Positions 63,737-64,000 of a stretch of 64,000 nt of DNA are shown here, in pieces. The notes under the pieces were generated by a model. The model did not search any database. It was not told the origin of the DNA and saw only the letters and a program-made list of their open reading frames with translations. The stretch spans positions 186,001-250,000 of the forward strand of contig NZ_CP159483.1 in NCBI RefSeq assembly GCF_042140245.1, given 5' to 3'. The position numbers were made by a program, and so were the translations under genes. The stretch is from MH13 sp042140245. GTDB lineage: Bacteria > Pseudomonadota > Alphaproteobacteria > Rhizobiales > MH13. Position 1 is the stretch's first letter; each line of letters opens with the position of its first letter.

Positions 63737-64000
63737 GGGTTTTTTTGTGCCGCCATGCTTGCCTTTGCCGCGGCCAGGATCGCCTCAGCCCTTAGCTGCC
63801 ACGTGTGTTTCGTCAGATATGCCTGATGGCCAGCGGCGCCGATCGTTTCTGCCAAATCCGGATCGTCCAGAAGGCGATCCAGACAGCCTATCCAAGCTTC
63901 GGGCACATCCGGTGGCGCAAGCAGAGCTGTGTGGCCATCCTCCAGGACTTCGCGCAAAACGGGCAAGTCGGACGAGATGATCGGTGTTCCCGACGCTAGA
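63733..64000 (-). CDS. Family 4 glycosyltransferase, C-terminal fragment (runs off window)
   Basis: The frame is open to the right edge and encodes the end of a GT4 donor domain: ASGTPIISSDLPVLREVLED, then GHTALLAPPDVPEAW. The stop overlaps the start of the next GT4 gene as ATGA. The rest of the protein, and probably more of the polysaccharide cluster, lies beyond the window. Confidence 0.9.
   Translation of the reverse strand, partial: LASGTPIISSDLPVLREVLEDGHTALLAPPDVPEAWIGCLDRLLDDPDLAETIGAAGHQAYLTKHTWQLRAEAILAAAKASMAAQKNP

Overview
The window is about 58% G+C by impression and looks like the chromosome of an alphaproteobacterium of the order Hyphomicrobiales (Rhizobiales). The main reasons are the order rpmH-rnpA-yidC-engB-argB-HAD nucleotidase-dapD-dapE, a DivJ/PleC/PdhS-type histidine kinase, an Irr-like box in front of an iron transporter, and the protein sequences of the pot, truA, fmt and pheT genes. 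The species cannot be named from the sequence alone.

Layout. 1-2.3 kb: the C-terminal three quarters of a PAS histidine kinase. 2.4-7.0 kb: a ferric-iron ABC transporter split into a binding protein (+) and a fused double permease (-), with a three-domain ArsR-SRPBCC-MAPEG gene between them and no ATPase. 7.2-9.0 kb: an AsmA protein. 9.0-19.8 kb: a putrescine/polyamine locus. On the minus strand lie potF (frameshifted), potG, potH, an agmatinase and potI, followed upstream by a glutamine-synthetase-like puuA. Divergent from these, on the plus strand, are a second puuA-like gene, a putrescine aminotransferase and a PuuB-type oxidase. Together they import polyamines and glutamylate, transaminate or oxidise them. 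20-26.5 kb: a PAS-GGDEF-EAL protein, tRNA-Arg(ACG), an orphan sensor kinase, and a flavin disulfide reductase paired with a TVP38/DedA membrane protein.

26.7-43.4 kb is a housekeeping block: rpmH, rnpA, yidC, engB, argB, a HAD nucleotidase, dapD, two DUF805 genes and dapE. It continues through a gene-poor stretch rich in palindromes, a small HxlR/VOC locus, a RibD-like reductase, truA, fmt and a pheT that has no adjacent pheS. 43.6-49.6 kb holds tRNA-Ser(GGA) and an accessory redox locus. This consists of a glutathionyl-hydroquinone reductase, a SnoaL-like protein, DUF924 and an NmrA-like protein, then a LysR regulator divergent from an FMN reductase and an MFS exporter. Matching GCGC-N7-GCGC dyads lie at both LysR-flanking promoters.

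49.6-64 kb looks like a genomic island devoted to surface polysaccharide. It opens with an orphan MraZ-box-like array (four GGGA at exact 10-bp intervals), an XRE regulator and a tyrosine recombinase. An O-antigen ligase, a GT2, rmlBCDA (dTDP-L-rhamnose), an OafA-type acyltransferase whose SGNH nucleophile is replaced, a hybrid epimerase/sugar-phosphate transferase, a methyltransferase (plus a decayed partial copy) and two GT4 enzymes follow. The last GT4 runs off the window. The DNA here is less uniform, with AT-rich patches and long gene-free gaps, consistent with horizontal exchange.

No CRISPR array, rRNA or intact insertion sequence was seen. The most unusual observations are the ArsR-SRPBCC-MAPEG fusion, the orphan MraZ-like array next to the recombinase, the OafA nucleophile loss, and the in-frame stop separating a DCC protein from DUF4166.
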